Under the pieces are notes generated by a model. It did no database searches. It was not told the DNA's origin and worked only from the letters and a program-made list of their open reading frames with translations. This document shows, piece by piece, positions 18,856 to 27,238 of a DNA stretch of 64,000 bases. Each line of letters starts with the position of its first letter. The stretch's first letter is position 1. The DNA comes from Faecalibacterium prausnitzii (GTDB lineage Bacteria > Bacillota > Clostridia > Oscillospirales > Ruminococcaceae), in assembly GCF_019967995.1 (NCBI RefSeq), contig NZ_CP065377.1, forward strand, positions 1,550,001-1,614,000, in the 5' to 3' direction. The position numbers and the translations under genes were made by a program.

Positions 18856-19143
18856 ATGTGGCAGTTTCTCATGGAATACTGGGCCCAATGGGTCTGTACG
18901 CTGATCGGTGCGGGCATTCTGGCTGCGCTGCCGAAGATCAAGGCCCTCTGGAACGCAGTATTGGCACTGCTGCACGACCGCATCTACACCGAATGCTACC
19001 GGTTCATGGAGCTGGGGTACATCACGCAGGACGGTCTGCGAAACCTGGGATACCTATATAAGACTTACCACATGATGGGCGGGAACGGCACCGGTACGGA
19101 GCTTTACAACCGAGCCAAGGCCCTGCCCATCCACGCCGTATAA
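18856..19143 (+). CDS. Small membrane protein of the lysis cassette, holin-like
   Basis: This 95-residue protein begins MWQFLMEYWAQWVCTLIGAG, giving one transmembrane segment (about residues 5-30), then a cytoplasmic amphipathic part ending YHMMGGNGTGTELYNRAKAL. Such one-helix proteins with the 'GGNGT' end are common between endolysin and holin genes of Firmicute phages. The start is the ATG at 18856, six bases after the endolysin stop, with AAGGAGG inside the endolysin end. A helper in lysis is likely but unproven. Confidence 0.6.
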   Translation: MWQFLMEYWAQWVCTLIGAGILAALPKIKALWNAVLALLHDRIYTECYRFMELGYITQDGLRNLGYLYKTYHMMGGNGTGTELYNRAKALPIHAV

Positions 19144-19157
19144 CGGAGGATTTCAAA

Positions 19158-19409
19158 ATGGACAAAAAAGTATCGACCGCGACCATCGTCCGGACCGTCT
19201 GCCTCGCTCTGGCTCTGGTCAACCAGCTGCTCAGCGCGGGCGGACACAGCGTGATCCCCATCGACAACGAGACCGTGAACCAGCTCGTGACCGCTGGGGT
19301 GACCATCGTGACGGCCATCGTGAACTGGTGGTACAATAATTCGTTCACGGAAGCCGCCATCGAGGCGGACAAGACCTTAGAACGGGTCAGAGAGAAGAAC
19401 CGGAGTTGA
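19158..19409 (+). CDS. SPP1-type phage holin
   Basis: This 83-residue protein has VSTATIVRTVCLALALVNQL as first membrane segment and LVTAGVTIVTAIVNWWYNN as second, then a charged tail. The pattern matches SPP1-family holins, which open the membrane so the endolysin reaches the wall. The start codon lies in a TTCAAAATGG copy (19152-19161) after GGAGG. It is the last gene before the late terminator. Confidence 0.8.
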   Translation: MDKKVSTATIVRTVCLALALVNQLLSAGGHSVIPIDNETVNQLVTAGVTIVTAIVNWWYNNSFTEAAIEADKTLERVREKNRS

Positions 19410-19418
19410 CGAAATAAC

Positions 19419-19493
19419 AAAACACCCTGCCAGACTGAGAGGCTCCGACGATCGGGTCGGGGAATGCAGTTTTGACAGGGTGTTTTCTTTTTT
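19419..19493 (+). terminator. Strong terminator closing the phage late operon
   Basis: AAAACACCCTG at 19419 onward pairs with CAGGGTGTTTT ending at 19486, extending to a stem of about 18 pairs with two or three imperfections and a long loop. A T-rich run (TTTTCTTTTTT) follows to 19493. Confidence 0.85.
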
Positions 19494-19552
19494 GAGGGAG
19501 TATGGTATACTATTTTATGATATGGATGAATCGTGCCTTTGACACGTAATGG

Positions 19553-19617
19553 ATGCGCAGTGTAGGAATTGCGACTCCTACAGCAGCAGTTAGACGTCAT
19601 TTTTATTCCTACATTGC
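19553..19617. repeat. Cluster of TGTAGGA inverted repeats at the prophage-chromosome junction
   Basis: TGTAGGAATT (19561-19570) is followed by its inverse as TCCTACA (19576-19582) and again as ATTCCTACA (19605-19613). The outer pair extends to about 17 bp with three mismatches. It lies between the last phage terminator and mutS2. It could be part of an attachment site or an operator before mutS2; neither can be decided here. Confidence 0.4.
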
Positions 19618-19669
19618 ACAGTCAGATATTACGATATAGCGTCAATTATATAGGGTTAGAAGGTGTACT

Positions 19670-22081
19670 ATGGAAACAAGCTACTTAAAAACACTTGAGC
19701 TTGATAAGATCATTGCCCGCGCAGCCGAGGGTTGCGTCTGCCGGGAGGCCAAAGCGCAGATGCTGGCGCTGGAGCCCCAGTGCGACCCGGACGAGGTCCG
19801 CTATTCGCTGGAACAGACGGATGCCATCAACAGCCTGCTCATCAAAAACGGTTCGCCCCGGTTCGGCGGTGTGGAGGGTGTCAGCCAGCTGGTGACCCGC
19901 GCTGTCAAGGGCGGTGTCCTCTCGATGGGAGAACTGCTGATGGTGGCGGGCGCACTCCGCAACTTCCAGAATCTGAGCAGCTGGTACGGTTCCTCGGATC
20001 ACGAAGCGCTGCCGACAGACGACCTGTTCTACGCGCTGGCCCCGCAGCCCGGCCTGGAGCAGCAGATCTCCAGCGCCATTCTGGCACCGGATGCCATGGC
20101 TGACACGGCTTCCCGCACGTTGAATGAGCTGCGCAAGAAGATTCACGCCACTGAAAATAGCATCCGCGACCGTCTGGAAACTATGGTCCGCAACATGGAC
20201 ACCTCCAAATATCTGCAAGAGAGCGTCGTTTCCATGCGAAACGGCCGGTATGTCGTCCCGGTCAAAAGTGAATACCGCGGCGAAGTGAGCGGCATCATCC
20301 ACGATGTCTCCTCCACGGGCGCAACGGTCTTTGTGGAGCCGCAGGCCGTCGTTGAGGCAAATGCCCGCATCCTGCAATACCGCGCACAGGAAGCGCAGGA
20401 GATCGAGCGCATTCTGGTTGCCTTCACGGCACAGGTCGCCGCCATTGAGCCGCAATTCCAATACAGCTATAAGGCCATGCTGGAGATCGACGTCCTGCTG
20501 GCCAAGGCACGGCTGGCGCTGGACATGAAGGCCTTTAAGCCTGCCGTGCGGACCGATTCGTCCTTCTCACTCATCCGGGCACGGCATCCGCTCATCGACC
20601 CCAAAAAGTGCGTCCCGGTGGATATCGCGCTGGGCAGAGACTACGATTCGCTTATCATCACCGGCCCGAACACCGGCGGCAAGACAGTCACCCTGAAAAC
20701 GGCCGGTCTGCTGTGTGCCATGGCACAATGCGGCTTCCTTATTCCTGCCGACGAGCGCAGCGAGATCTGCGTATTTGACGAGTTCCTCGTGGACATCGGC
20801 GACGAGCAGAGCATCGAACAGAGCCTGTCCACCTTCTCCGGCCACATGAAGAAGATCACAGGCATCCTGGAACTGGCCATGCCCCGCACACTGGTCCTGC
20901 TGGACGAATTGGGAGCAGGCACAGACCCCGCCGAGGGTGCTGCGCTAGCAGTCGCCATCATCGAAGAGCTGCGCCGCCGTGGTGTGCTGCTGATGGCGAC
21001 CACCCACTATGCAGAGCTGAAGGTCTTCGCTCTGGAAACGAAAGGCGTCGTCAATGCCAGCTGTGAATTTGACCTTGAGACGCTGCGCCCCACATACAAG
21101 CTGAGCGTCGGCGTTCCCGGCAAATCCAACGCCTTCCTCATCAGCGAGAAGCTCGGCATCCCAGAGCGCGTCATCGAAGCGGCACAGCAGCATCTTTCGG
21201 CAGAGGACAAGCGTCTAGATGCCGTTCTGGGCCAGCTGGACGACCTGAAACTGCAGCTCAAGGAAAGCCAGGACGAGGTGGAAGAGCTTCGCAATGAGGC
21301 TGCCCATCAGCTGGATGCCGCCCGCAAAAAGCGGGACGAACTCATCCAGCAGGGCGAAAATGAGCTGGAAGCAGCCCGCGCCAAGGCCCGTGCACTGGCG
21401 CAGCAGGTGGAAAGCAAAGCATACGCTTTGACGGATGAGCTGCGTCAGCTCCAGAAGGATGAGCGGATGAGCACTCAGCAGAAGGCTCAGCGCGCGCGGG
21501 AGATCGCCAAAAAAGAATCGGAAAAGCTCTTCATCGGCACCGAGATTGTGCACAATCCGGTCAAGGAATTCGTTCCGCTGAAGGAGGTCAAGGTGGGGCA
21601 GGAGGTCTGCATCGCCGAGCTGAATCAGCTGGCAACGGTGCTGGCTCTGCCGGATAAAAACGGCGATGTCCTCGTTCGCGCCGGAATCATCAAGACCAAA
21701 GTTCCGCTCCTGGGCCTGAAGCAGCCCGAAAAGCTGGTCAAGGAACCGCAGGCCAAGACAAAGGCGCAGCAGCGGTATTCCCGCCTGACCGGTGACGCCA
21801 ACCGCCCGAACGGCAGGGTAGAGCGGGTGCAGCGCAGCGCCAAAATGGAGTGCAATCTGCTGGGCCTGACGGTCGATGAGGCACTGCCGGAGGTGGATTC
21901 CTTCATCGACCGCGCCATCCTGAACGGCCAGACCGTGGTCTATCTGATCCATGGCAATGGCACCGGTGCACTGCGCACGGCCATCCACAAGCATCTGCGC
22001 GGAAACCGCATGGTCAAGAGCTTCCGCCTTGGCCGCTACGGCGAGGGTGAGAGCGGCGTGACCGTGGTCGAACTGAAGTAA
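19670..22081 (+). CDS. mutS2: MutS2-family ATPase with Smr domain
   Basis: The protein has 803 residues, the usual length. It carries the MutS core ATPase: Walker A TGPNTGGKT near residue 331 and the Walker B LDELGAGTDP near 413. A long coiled coil follows (about 510-640), then a C-terminal Smr nuclease domain ending HGNGTGALRTAIHKHLRG. MutS2 acts on branched DNA or on collided ribosomes in other Firmicutes, not in classical mismatch repair, and lacks the MutS1 mismatch-recognition domain. The Smr motif usually written LDLRG reads CNLLG here. The ATG has GAAGGTG upstream. Apparently a single-gene transcript, with a terminator directly after it. Confidence 0.93.
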   Translation: METSYLKTLELDKIIARAAEGCVCREAKAQMLALEPQCDPDEVRYSLEQTDAINSLLIKNGSPRFGGVEGVSQLVTRAVKGGVLSMGELLMVAGALRNFQNLSSWYGSSDHEALPTDDLFYALAPQPGLEQQISSAILAPDAMADTASRTLNELRKKIHATENSIRDRLETMVRNMDTSKYLQESVVSMRNGRYVVPVKSEYRGEVSGIIHDVSSTGATVFVEPQAVVEANARILQYRAQEAQEIERILVAFTAQVAAIEPQFQYSYKAMLEIDVLLAKARLALDMKAFKPAVRTDSSFSLIRARHPLIDPKKCVPVDIALGRDYDSLIITGPNTGGKTVTLKTAGLLCAMAQCGFLIPADERSEICVFDEFLVDIGDEQSIEQSLSTFSGHMKKITGILELAMPRTLVLLDELGAGTDPAEGAALAVAIIEELRRRGVLLMATTHYAELKVFALETKGVVNASCEFDLETLRPTYKLSVGVPGKSNAFLISEKLGIPERVIEAAQQHLSAEDKRLDAVLGQLDDLKLQLKESQDEVEELRNEAAHQLDAARKKRDELIQQGENELEAARAKARALAQQVESKAYALTDELRQLQKDERMSTQQKAQRAREIAKKESEKLFIGTEIVHNPVKEFVPLKEVKVGQEVCIAELNQLATVLALPDKNGDVLVRAGIIKTKVPLLGLKQPEKLVKEPQAKTKAQQRYSRLTGDANRPNGRVERVQRSAKMECNLLGLTVDEALPEVDSFIDRAILNGQTVVYLIHGNGTGALRTAIHKHLRGNRMVKSFRLGRYGEGESGVTVVELK

Positions 22082-22103
22082 AATTTCTCCGGGCATTTCC
22101 CGG

Positions 22104-22145
22104 AAACCTGCCCCTGAAACGATCTCGCGGGCAGGTTTTGTTTTA
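22104..22145 (+). terminator. Terminator after mutS2
   Basis: AAACCTGCCC (22104-22113) pairs with GGGCAGGTTT (22129-22138), followed by TTTTGTTTTATT. A smaller hairpin (TCCGGG/CCCGGA, 22088-22103) precedes it. Confidence 0.85.
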
Positions 22146-22165
22146 TTCAAAGCAGGGAAGTCTAT

Positions 22166-22993
22166 ATGGCAAAACATGCAGTCCATCGCAAAAAGAAACA
22201 GAAAAATCAGGCCTTTTCATTTCGTCACGCGGTCGTTCTCTGCCTCTGTTTCATCGGGATCTGTTTCGGCCTTTATTTGTGGTATGCAGCCTTTACGATC
22301 GGGCAGGGAACACCCGCTGTAGACGATGATGATTTCCGCCCCACCTTCGGCCCGCCGCCCTATCGTATTGCAATCGATGCCGGGCACGGCGGCTCGGACC
22401 CCGGCGCGCAGGGGATCGTAACGGAAAAGGAGATGACGGCAGCTACCGCCGAAGCACTGCGCGGGTGGCTGGAGGCCGACCCTAATTTTATCCAGCTCCA
22501 GACCCGCGAAAGCTATGACGCCACGGCAAAGCCAGCAGAACGCGCCGCTGCGGCCAACGCGCTCTCGCCGGACCTGCTGCTTTCCATCCACGGGAACTCT
22601 GCACCGGAAGGCTCCACAGCCTCCGGGTTCGAGTGCTATCCCAGTGTGCCGGGCCGCACCTGGCATCAGGAAAGCTATTATTTCGCAAAACGCCTGGCCA
22701 GCGCCATGCGTTCTGCCGGGGCCAGTCTGCGGGGGCGCGGGGGAGTCCGTTACATTTATTACATCGGAGAAGCAAAGCAGCTGGTCGAGACCAGCCACGC
22801 CGAAGTGCGGGCAGAGCGCAGTTTTACCATTCTGGAAGATGTAAATTGTCCGGCCGTTCTGGCAGAGCAGTGCTTTGTGACCAGTGCCGCCGATGTTGCA
22901 CAGTTTGGCAGTGAAGAGGGTTGCAGGCGAACCGCCCGCGCTTACTATGAAGCCATCTGTACATATTTTGAGATTACGCCGCTGCCGGAATAA
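22166..22993 (+). CDS. Membrane-anchored N-acetylmuramoyl-L-alanine amidase (Amidase_3)
   Basis: This 275-residue protein has a basic N-terminus (KHAVHRKKKQK), one membrane segment (about residues 20-45) and an extracellular zinc amidase domain. Visible zinc and catalytic residues are His74 (DAGHGG), Glu87, His142 (LSIHGNS) and Glu234 (VLAEQCF). The enzyme removes stem peptides from peptidoglycan. In spore formers such proteins may act in cell-wall or engulfment steps. No SPOR or SH3 domain is present. The single-gene unit lies between two terminators. Confidence 0.88.
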   Translation: MAKHAVHRKKKQKNQAFSFRHAVVLCLCFIGICFGLYLWYAAFTIGQGTPAVDDDDFRPTFGPPPYRIAIDAGHGGSDPGAQGIVTEKEMTAATAEALRGWLEADPNFIQLQTRESYDATAKPAERAAAANALSPDLLLSIHGNSAPEGSTASGFECYPSVPGRTWHQESYYFAKRLASAMRSAGASLRGRGGVRYIYYIGEAKQLVETSHAEVRAERSFTILEDVNCPAVLAEQCFVTSAADVAQFGSEEGCRRTARAYYEAICTYFEITPLPE

Positions 22994-23201
22994 ACAAGAC
23001 CCGGCGCAACACACATAGCCTGAACCTGCAACGGTGTGCGTCCTGAAACTGAAACGAAAAATGAGCCTCCCGGCAAAGCTGTGCGCGTAGAACACAGCAG
23101 AAGAGGGGGCCTGTTTTTCAACGACATGAGTTTCGTATAATGCGCGTTATGTGAAATACAGGGGAGTGAAAAAGTCCTCTTTTCTCCAATTTTTTCCAAT
23201 T

Positions 23202-23241
23202 AAGGCCGCTGGGCTCGATTTTGAGCTCCAGCGGCCTTTTT
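23202..23241. terminator. Bidirectional terminator between convergent genes
   Basis: AAGGCCGCTGG (23202-23212) pairs with CCAGCGGCCTT (23228-23238), eleven perfect pairs, with TTTTT on the + side. The amidase gene points toward it from the left and the GNAT gene from the right. The rest of 22994-23293 shows no gene. Confidence 0.8.
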
Positions 23242-23293
23242 ACGGTATATATGCAATTGGTGTATTCTTGGTCTGTTTTTTCTGCTTTTTGAT

Positions 23294-23812
23294 CTACACT
23301 TTTGTCAAAAAACGATTCATCACAACGACGGTGTAATCGTTTGTATGATCTCTCAAGCCAGTGTCTGTGAATTGATTCTTCAGCCAGAACGATCTGCTTT
23401 GTTCGTTTCCATCCACATAACCCAAACGAATGTATTGATAATCCCATTGCGCCAGACAGGCACACAGCTCAGTGATGATCGAGCTTCCGACGCCGGTTCC
23501 TTGCAGGTCTTTCTCCATCATAAAGAATCCGATGAACCCGCTTTGCGCATCCGGATAATGGTCGATGAAATCCATCACCGCCACAAGCCGCTGGTGGACG
23601 TCAAAATAGCCCAGATAATACTTATCCTGTTCTTGACCGGTCTTGCGCTGCGGCATGGCCTTCATATCGGCTTCGATCTTTTCCGGCGTCACAAACGGCG
23701 GACAATGCTCATAATACTGCGGATTTTTCTCACAGAGCGCAAAAACAGACGGAATATCGTCACGGAGCAGTCGTCGCACCGTATAAGTGCCTGAAAATTT
23801 CGTATAATCCAT
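23294..23812 (-). CDS. GNAT-family N-acetyltransferase
   Basis: The chosen start (ATG at 23812) gives 172 residues beginning MDYTKFSGTYTVRRLL; an upstream in-frame ATG lies inside the neighbouring recombinase gene. The GNAT acetyl-CoA site is seen in MMEKDLQGTGVGSSII, where the Q/R-x-x-G-x-G/A loop reads QGTGVG. C-terminal strands include IRLGYVDGNEQSRSFW. The acceptor substrate is unknown. The start is one base past the recombinase stop, so the two are probably cotranscribed and coupled. Confidence 0.85.
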   Translation of the reverse strand: MDYTKFSGTYTVRRLLRDDIPSVFALCEKNPQYYEHCPPFVTPEKIEADMKAMPQRKTGQEQDKYYLGYFDVHQRLVAVMDFIDHYPDAQSGFIGFFMMEKDLQGTGVGSSIITELCACLAQWDYQYIRLGYVDGNEQSRSFWLKNQFTDTGLRDHTNDYTVVVMNRFLTKV

Positions 23813-23813
23813 T

Positions 23814-25043
23814 TTACCGCTCCATTTTCTCACTTGCATCCGGCTCACGCAGCGCCGAAACATCTACGCGGAAACCGTCTTTGGCAGCCCCATCAAAGGC
23901 TTCCATCGGCCCAGTCGGCGTTTCGGCTGCATCATCCGGAGCATCCTTCGCTCCTGCGTCCATTTCTGCACTGTTCGGCGAAATTCCCCCGTGGGTCTCC
24001 CCCGCTTCTTGTTTTGTTGTATCCAAGTCTGTCTTCCGGACTTCCCCCAGCGGGTTCTGCTCAATGGCTGCGCGAACCTGAAATTCTTGCAGATGCGTAT
24101 AGATCTGGGTCGTTCCCACACTGCTGTGGCCGAGCAGCTGCTTGAGCGTCAGAATATCCACATTGCCGGTCTGGTACATCAGCGTAGCTGCTGTATGCCG
24201 CAGCTTGTGGGTTGAAAAGCCCTTCAATCCTGCCGCCTTCATGGCACCTGTCACCAGCTGTTCCACGCGGCGGTTCGAGATGCGGTCTTTCATGCGGCGG
24301 GTCACAAAAACGGCCTTTTCCTTGGGGTCCAGACCTTCCATCGTGTTCCGCTTTTTGAGATACAATTGCAGCGCTTCGATGCAGGCATCATTCAGGTAGA
24401 CCATACGCTCCTTGTGGCCTTTGCCGAACAGCCGGATCTGCCGCTGTTCCAGGTCAATGTCGCCGAGGTCCATCCCGACCAGTTCTGCCAGACGCATCCC
24501 GCAGTTCAGAAACAGCACGACCATGCAGTAATCCCGCTCCGGGAAATCGCTCTGATGCTGGGTGCTTTCCAGCAGCTGCATGGATTGCTCCGCCGTCAGA
24601 TATTTGGGCAGAACTTTATCCTGCTTGGGCGGTTTGATGGAGGCCGTCGGGTCCTGCGAAAGGCGGTTGACCTGATTGACCAGATAGTCATAAAACCCAT
24701 GCAGGCTGGCCAGTCGCCGGGCGGTAGAGGACTTTTTGTTTCCGCATTCACGGTTCAGAAAATACAGATATTCGTAGACGTCCTCTTTTGTCACGCTGCC
24801 CCAGAATGCGGTGTCGAGCCCTTTGGGGTCGATCTCTTTCAGTTCCGCATCCTCTGCCACAAGGCCCCTGCGGCGCTTCATAAAGCGGCTGAAGCCGCGC
24901 AGATCGCAGTAATAGCTGAACGCTGTGTTCGCGCTTTTGCCTGCGATCACTTCCAGATAACGCACATACTCCACAATGTCCGCTGAAGCATCATCGAACG
25001 GTTTGTGCTTGCTGGGATTCTTTTCATCAAGATAGATGGACAT
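23814..25043 (-). CDS. xerC: Tyrosine recombinase, Xer family
   Basis: This 409-residue protein has a SAM-like N-terminal domain (about 20-125) and a catalytic domain with the full set Arg184, Lys208, His279, Arg282, His306 and Tyr315 (CGMRLAEL, HKLRHTAAT, LLGHSS, QIYTH). It lies in a stable chromosomal context beside radA, which favours a housekeeping XerC/D role in resolving chromosome dimers. After the catalytic tyrosine there is an unusual ~85-residue acidic, Ala/Glu/Asp/Pro-rich tail not found in ordinary Xer proteins. GGAAACGAT precedes the ATG. XerC and XerD cannot be told apart here. Confidence 0.85.
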   Translation of the reverse strand: MSIYLDEKNPSKHKPFDDASADIVEYVRYLEVIAGKSANTAFSYYCDLRGFSRFMKRRRGLVAEDAELKEIDPKGLDTAFWGSVTKEDVYEYLYFLNRECGNKKSSTARRLASLHGFYDYLVNQVNRLSQDPTASIKPPKQDKVLPKYLTAEQSMQLLESTQHQSDFPERDYCMVVLFLNCGMRLAELVGMDLGDIDLEQRQIRLFGKGHKERMVYLNDACIEALQLYLKKRNTMEGLDPKEKAVFVTRRMKDRISNRRVEQLVTGAMKAAGLKGFSTHKLRHTAATLMYQTGNVDILTLKQLLGHSSVGTTQIYTHLQEFQVRAAIEQNPLGEVRKTDLDTTKQEAGETHGGISPNSAEMDAGAKDAPDDAAETPTGPMEAFDGAAKDGFRVDVSALREPDASEKMER

Positions 25044-25064
25044 ATCGTTTCCTTATCATTTCCA

Positions 25065-26477
25065 TTAAAGGCGGTCGTTTTTCAAAGCATGGATCGCATC
25101 CGAGATATAAGCCGCCCCTACGAGCTTCATGCCCGGATAATCCGCCGGGTTCAGATGCGCGAGGCTGTGCTTCGGCACGACGGCACGTTCAAAACCGATG
25201 CGTTCCGCCTCCCGCAGACGTTGTTCCAGGTTGGGCACACTGCGCACCTCGCCGCCCAGACCGACTTCACCGATGGCGATCAATTTGTCGCTGACCGGGC
25301 AGTCCAGCAGCGATGAGACCATGCTGAGGCAGACCGCCAGGTCGCAGGCGGTATCCCGCAGCGTGATGCCGCTGACGATGTTGATATACACATCCAGATT
25401 GCCGAAGAAATACCCGGCGCGCTTTTCAAGGACCGCAATGAGAAGGTTCATGCGGTTGTAATCGTAGCCGCTGCAAGCGCGGCGCGGGGCCGGGAAATTC
25501 GTTTTCGTCGCAAGCGCCTGAATTTCGCTCAAAATGGGGCGGCTGCCCTCCATCGTGCAGGCGACGCAGTTGCCGGAAACGCCGAGCGGACGGCCTTCCA
25601 GAAGCATCTGCGAGGGGTTTTCGATCTCTTCCAGCCCCTGCCCCGTCATATCGAACATACCCAGCTCATTCGTAGAGCCATAGCGATTTTTGGCTGCCCG
25701 CAGGATGCGGTAAGGCAACATTTTATCGCCCTCAAAGTATAGCACCGTATCCACGATGTGCTCCATGACCTTGGGGCCAGCAATGGCACCATCCTTGTTG
25801 ACATGGCCCACGATGAACATCGGGATCTCCTGCTTTTTAGCCACCGCCAACAGCCGGGCCGCGCTTTCCTTCACCTGGCTGACCGTGCCGGACGAAGAGG
25901 AGATGTCCATGCAGCGCATGGTCTGGATGGAGTCGATGACCACAAGGTCCGGTTTTTCCTTTTCGATCAGGCCGCAGATCTCGTCCACGTCATTTTCAGC
26001 TACCAGATAGATGTTCTCCTGCGGGATCTTGAGCCGCGCGGCACGCAGCTTGACCTGCCGCACTGACTCTTCCCCCGTAATATACAAAACCGTGTGCTGG
26101 TTGGAGATGGCACCACAAAGCTGCAGCAGCATGGTGGATTTGCCCACGCCCGGCTCACCGCTGAGCAGGACCACACCGCCCAGCACGATGCCGCCGCCCA
26201 GCACACGGTCCAGTTCGGAGATGCCGGTCAGAATGCGGCTTTTCTCCTCGGTCGTGCTGATCTCCGACAGGCGCCTGGCCGTCAGCGAGGTCACTCCCTC
26301 CTGCCGGGCAGGGGCAGCGGCTTTTCCGCCGGTAAGCCCCGCCTTGGGGGCCTCTGCGACCACATCTTCGTTCATGGTGTTCCAGCTGCCGCAGCTGGGG
26401 CAGCGGCCCATCCAGCGCGGGCTGGTCTCCCCGCAGTTGGAACAGACGTAAACGGTCTTCAGTTTTGGTTCTTTCAT
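25065..26477 (-). CDS. radA: DNA repair protein RadA
   Basis: This 470-residue protein is a full-length RadA/Sms. It has an N-terminal zinc finger (Cys12, Cys15, Cys26, Cys29), a RecA-type ATPase with Walker A GEPGVGKST near residue 106, the RadA-specific KNRYG motif near residue 262, and a C-terminal Lon-protease-like fold. RadA is a helicase that drives branch migration in recombination. A consensus promoter stands before it, and the Xer recombinase follows 21 bases after it, so radA, xer and the GNAT gene look like one operon. Confidence 0.95.
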   Translation of the reverse strand: MKEPKLKTVYVCSNCGETSPRWMGRCPSCGSWNTMNEDVVAEAPKAGLTGGKAAAPARQEGVTSLTARRLSEISTTEEKSRILTGISELDRVLGGGIVLGGVVLLSGEPGVGKSTMLLQLCGAISNQHTVLYITGEESVRQVKLRAARLKIPQENIYLVAENDVDEICGLIEKEKPDLVVIDSIQTMRCMDISSSSGTVSQVKESAARLLAVAKKQEIPMFIVGHVNKDGAIAGPKVMEHIVDTVLYFEGDKMLPYRILRAAKNRYGSTNELGMFDMTGQGLEEIENPSQMLLEGRPLGVSGNCVACTMEGSRPILSEIQALATKTNFPAPRRACSGYDYNRMNLLIAVLEKRAGYFFGNLDVYINIVSGITLRDTACDLAVCLSMVSSLLDCPVSDKLIAIGEVGLGGEVRSVPNLEQRLREAERIGFERAVVPKHSLAHLNPADYPGMKLVGAAYISDAIHALKNDRL

Positions 26478-26531
26478 AGACGCTCCTGTGGGGCCCGCCG
26501 GGCGGCAGGCCCGCTTTGTTTGTTCCTCTTT

Positions 26532-26560
26532 ATATTACCACATCCGGTTGGCCCCTGCAA
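26532..26560 (-). promoter_or_regulatory. Promoter of radA
   Basis: On the minus strand TTGCAG (26555-26560) and TAATAT (26532-26537) are 17 bases apart, a near-consensus vegetative promoter about 55 bases before the radA start. A GC-rich hairpin (GGGCCTGCCGCCCGGCGGG region, 26488-26512) lies in the leader. Confidence 0.7.
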
Positions 26561-26568
26561 CCGCTCTC

Positions 26569-27189
26569 TTATTTTACCTCTACGATGGTGATGTTCTGCG
26601 CCGTCACGCTGCTTTTACTCAGAACGATATCCCGGATCTGCGCCACCTGCGCTGCTGTCAGTGCGTCGCCGGAGGTCATCACCGTCAGGTCTGCCCGGCC
26701 GGACTGCAAAAAGCAGAGGCAGTCTGCAAAGCCTTTGGCCTTGACCATCGTTTCGATCTCATTTTCCGCATGGAGGTCTTCCAGATTGCCGGTCAACTGC
26801 TGGGTGTAGCTCTTTTTCTCTTCTGCGGAGAGCGACGACGATTTCAATGCCTTCTGCACGGCGTCCATTGCTTCGTCGTGTGCCTTGGTCCGCTTGAGCC
26901 GGGCCTCCTCAAAGAACTTGGAGCCGCTGTGATTCGCTACGCTGACGAGCTGTGCTTCTCCATAATTCTTGTTGGCGCTGGAAACGGCTTCCGCCTCGGT
27001 CATCAGGCCGTCCAGAATGGGCGCGGAGGCTTCGTCCGCCGTGTCTGCTCCTGCCGCGACCTGGACGGCATTTTCCTCCAGTGTGACGCCCGCCCGCGCA
27101 TACTGCCAGTTCAGATAAACTGCAACGACCAGAGCCGCCGCCAGGGTAAGCGCCGTCACTTTTCGGGTGTTCTTGGAAATAGCTCTCAT
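26569..27189 (-). CDS. spoIIIAH: Stage III sporulation protein AH-like
   Basis: This 206-residue protein has a short basic N-terminus, a membrane segment (TALTLAAALVVAVYL), and a soluble domain of the ring-building YscJ/FliF type. In Bacillus, SpoIIIAH in the mother cell membrane binds SpoIIQ of the forespore and forms part of the feeding channel. It is the last gene of the spoIIIA operon here, 50 bases after spoIIIAG, with its own GGAGG. It ends directly before the radA promoter. Confidence 0.85.
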   Translation of the reverse strand: MRAISKNTRKVTALTLAAALVVAVYLNWQYARAGVTLEENAVQVAAGADTADEASAPILDGLMTEAEAVSSANKNYGEAQLVSVANHSGSKFFEEARLKRTKAHDEAMDAVQKALKSSSLSAEEKKSYTQQLTGNLEDLHAENEIETMVKAKGFADCLCFLQSGRADLTVMTSGDALTAAQVAQIRDIVLSKSSVTAQNITIVEVK

Positions 27190-27238
27190 GGAAATGTTCC
27201 TCCTTGTCTCTGTGACTGAATGGTTCGGAAACAGCCGG

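Larger units (their letters stand above)
1957..19161 (+). repeat. Dispersed prophage 10-mer TTCAAAATGG, twelve exact copies on one strand
   Basis: Exact copies start at 1957, 6202, 8125, 9698, 11998, 12837, 13692, 14153, 17442, 18215 and 19152, and the tape-measure copies are among these; near copies are at 4247 (ATCAAAATGG), 15016 and 15419 (both ending TGA). My careful recount gives eleven exact plus three one-mismatch copies in this list. Four exact copies hold the ATG of a gene (13698, 17448, 18221, 19158), as does the near copy at 15016. Internal copies occur in two reading frames (Q-N-G and S-K-W). I saw no copy on the minus strand of this region, and one exact copy elsewhere in the window (minus strand, 50181-50190). 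Confidence 0.85.
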
